Shown piece after piece: positions 63,709-64,000 of a DNA stretch of 64,000 nt. Made by a program: the position numbers and the translations under genes. The notes below the pieces were generated by a model that saw nothing but the letters and a program-made list of their open reading frames with translations, ran no database searches and was not told where the DNA came from. Positions within the stretch are counted from its first letter, which is position 1. Every line of letters begins with the position of its first letter. Source of the stretch: Maylandia zebra (Eukaryota > Chordata > Actinopteri > Cichliformes > Cichlidae); assembly GCF_041146795.1 (NCBI RefSeq), contig NC_135172.1, positions 15,368,123-15,432,122 on the forward strand, written 5' to 3'.

Positions 63709-64000
63709 CTGCATAAAACAGGTCAGATTATGTCTGTGTTACCTCCAGTCAACACTCTTATTTATACATGAGGATAGAGATGAGACTGTGCTCAGGCAAA
63801 CCTGTGCTTTAAGCTACGCAAAGAAACTTTGCATTTCACTGCCCTCCTTTCCCTGACGTCCAGAGTAATTTATTATAGTTATCTATTTTGACGTTACAAA
63901 ATGCAAGCATGACACAAAAGAAAGCAGTTTAACAACTGCTTGCAATGTTAAGACACCTTAAAATCTAAAAGATCATGTGTGGATCACAGAAACACAGAGT

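Overview
The window is nuclear DNA from a ray-finned fish. It carries many short exons with GT-AG introns, and its repeats are typical of teleosts: Rex3 and L2-type LINEs, several Tc1-like families, hAT-type MITEs and (GT)n tracts. A percomorph, possibly a cichlid, fits the repeat flavour, but I cannot fix the species by eye. I see no prokaryotic operon, CRISPR array, rRNA or tRNA gene, and no retroviral or Polinton element.

Layout. The + strand half holds the 3' part of FBXL18 (1-3.7 kb), all of PTCD1 (6.9-11.7 kb) and a 17-exon gene at 15.2-24.0 kb. That last gene has an N-terminal SUMO-interacting motif, a Cys/His module and a long helical domain; I call it SIMC1-like with moderate confidence. 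The - strand half holds SMCR8 (35.2-26.3 kb), MIEF2 (41.3-38.1 kb), ALKBH5 (49.1-46.8 kb) and the last 24 exons of MYO15A (63.7-50.7 kb), whose 5' part lies beyond the window. I traced the splice phases by hand, and every complete model closes in frame.

The gene products do not form one pathway. FBXL18 is an SCF ubiquitin-ligase adaptor, PTCD1 a mitochondrial RNA protein, SMCR8 part of the C9orf72-SMCR8-WDR41 complex, MIEF2 a Drp1 receptor in mitochondrial fission, ALKBH5 an m6A RNA demethylase, and MYO15A the stereocilia-tip motor. What links MYO15A, ALKBH5, MIEF2 and SMCR8 is conserved synteny with human 17p11.2. FBXL18 and PTCD1 lie on human chromosome 7, so the SIMC1-like/SMCR8 junction at 24-26 kb separates two ancestral blocks, and the two genes there meet tail to tail.

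Mobile DNA fills the introns and spacers. The notable items are an apparently intact Tc1-like transposon with a DD37E catalytic spacing (12456-14018), a 1.24-kb pogo-like element with terminal inverted repeats and repeated subterminal motifs in an SMCR8 intron (33320-34559), a foldback MITE between two copies of a duplicated gene end (23973-25190), and fossils of several other Tc1-like families. I found no convincing new multi-gene system. The best leads are the SIMC1-like gene's Cys/His module, the DD37E transposon, and a (GT)33 repeat that serves as a splice donor in PTCD1.
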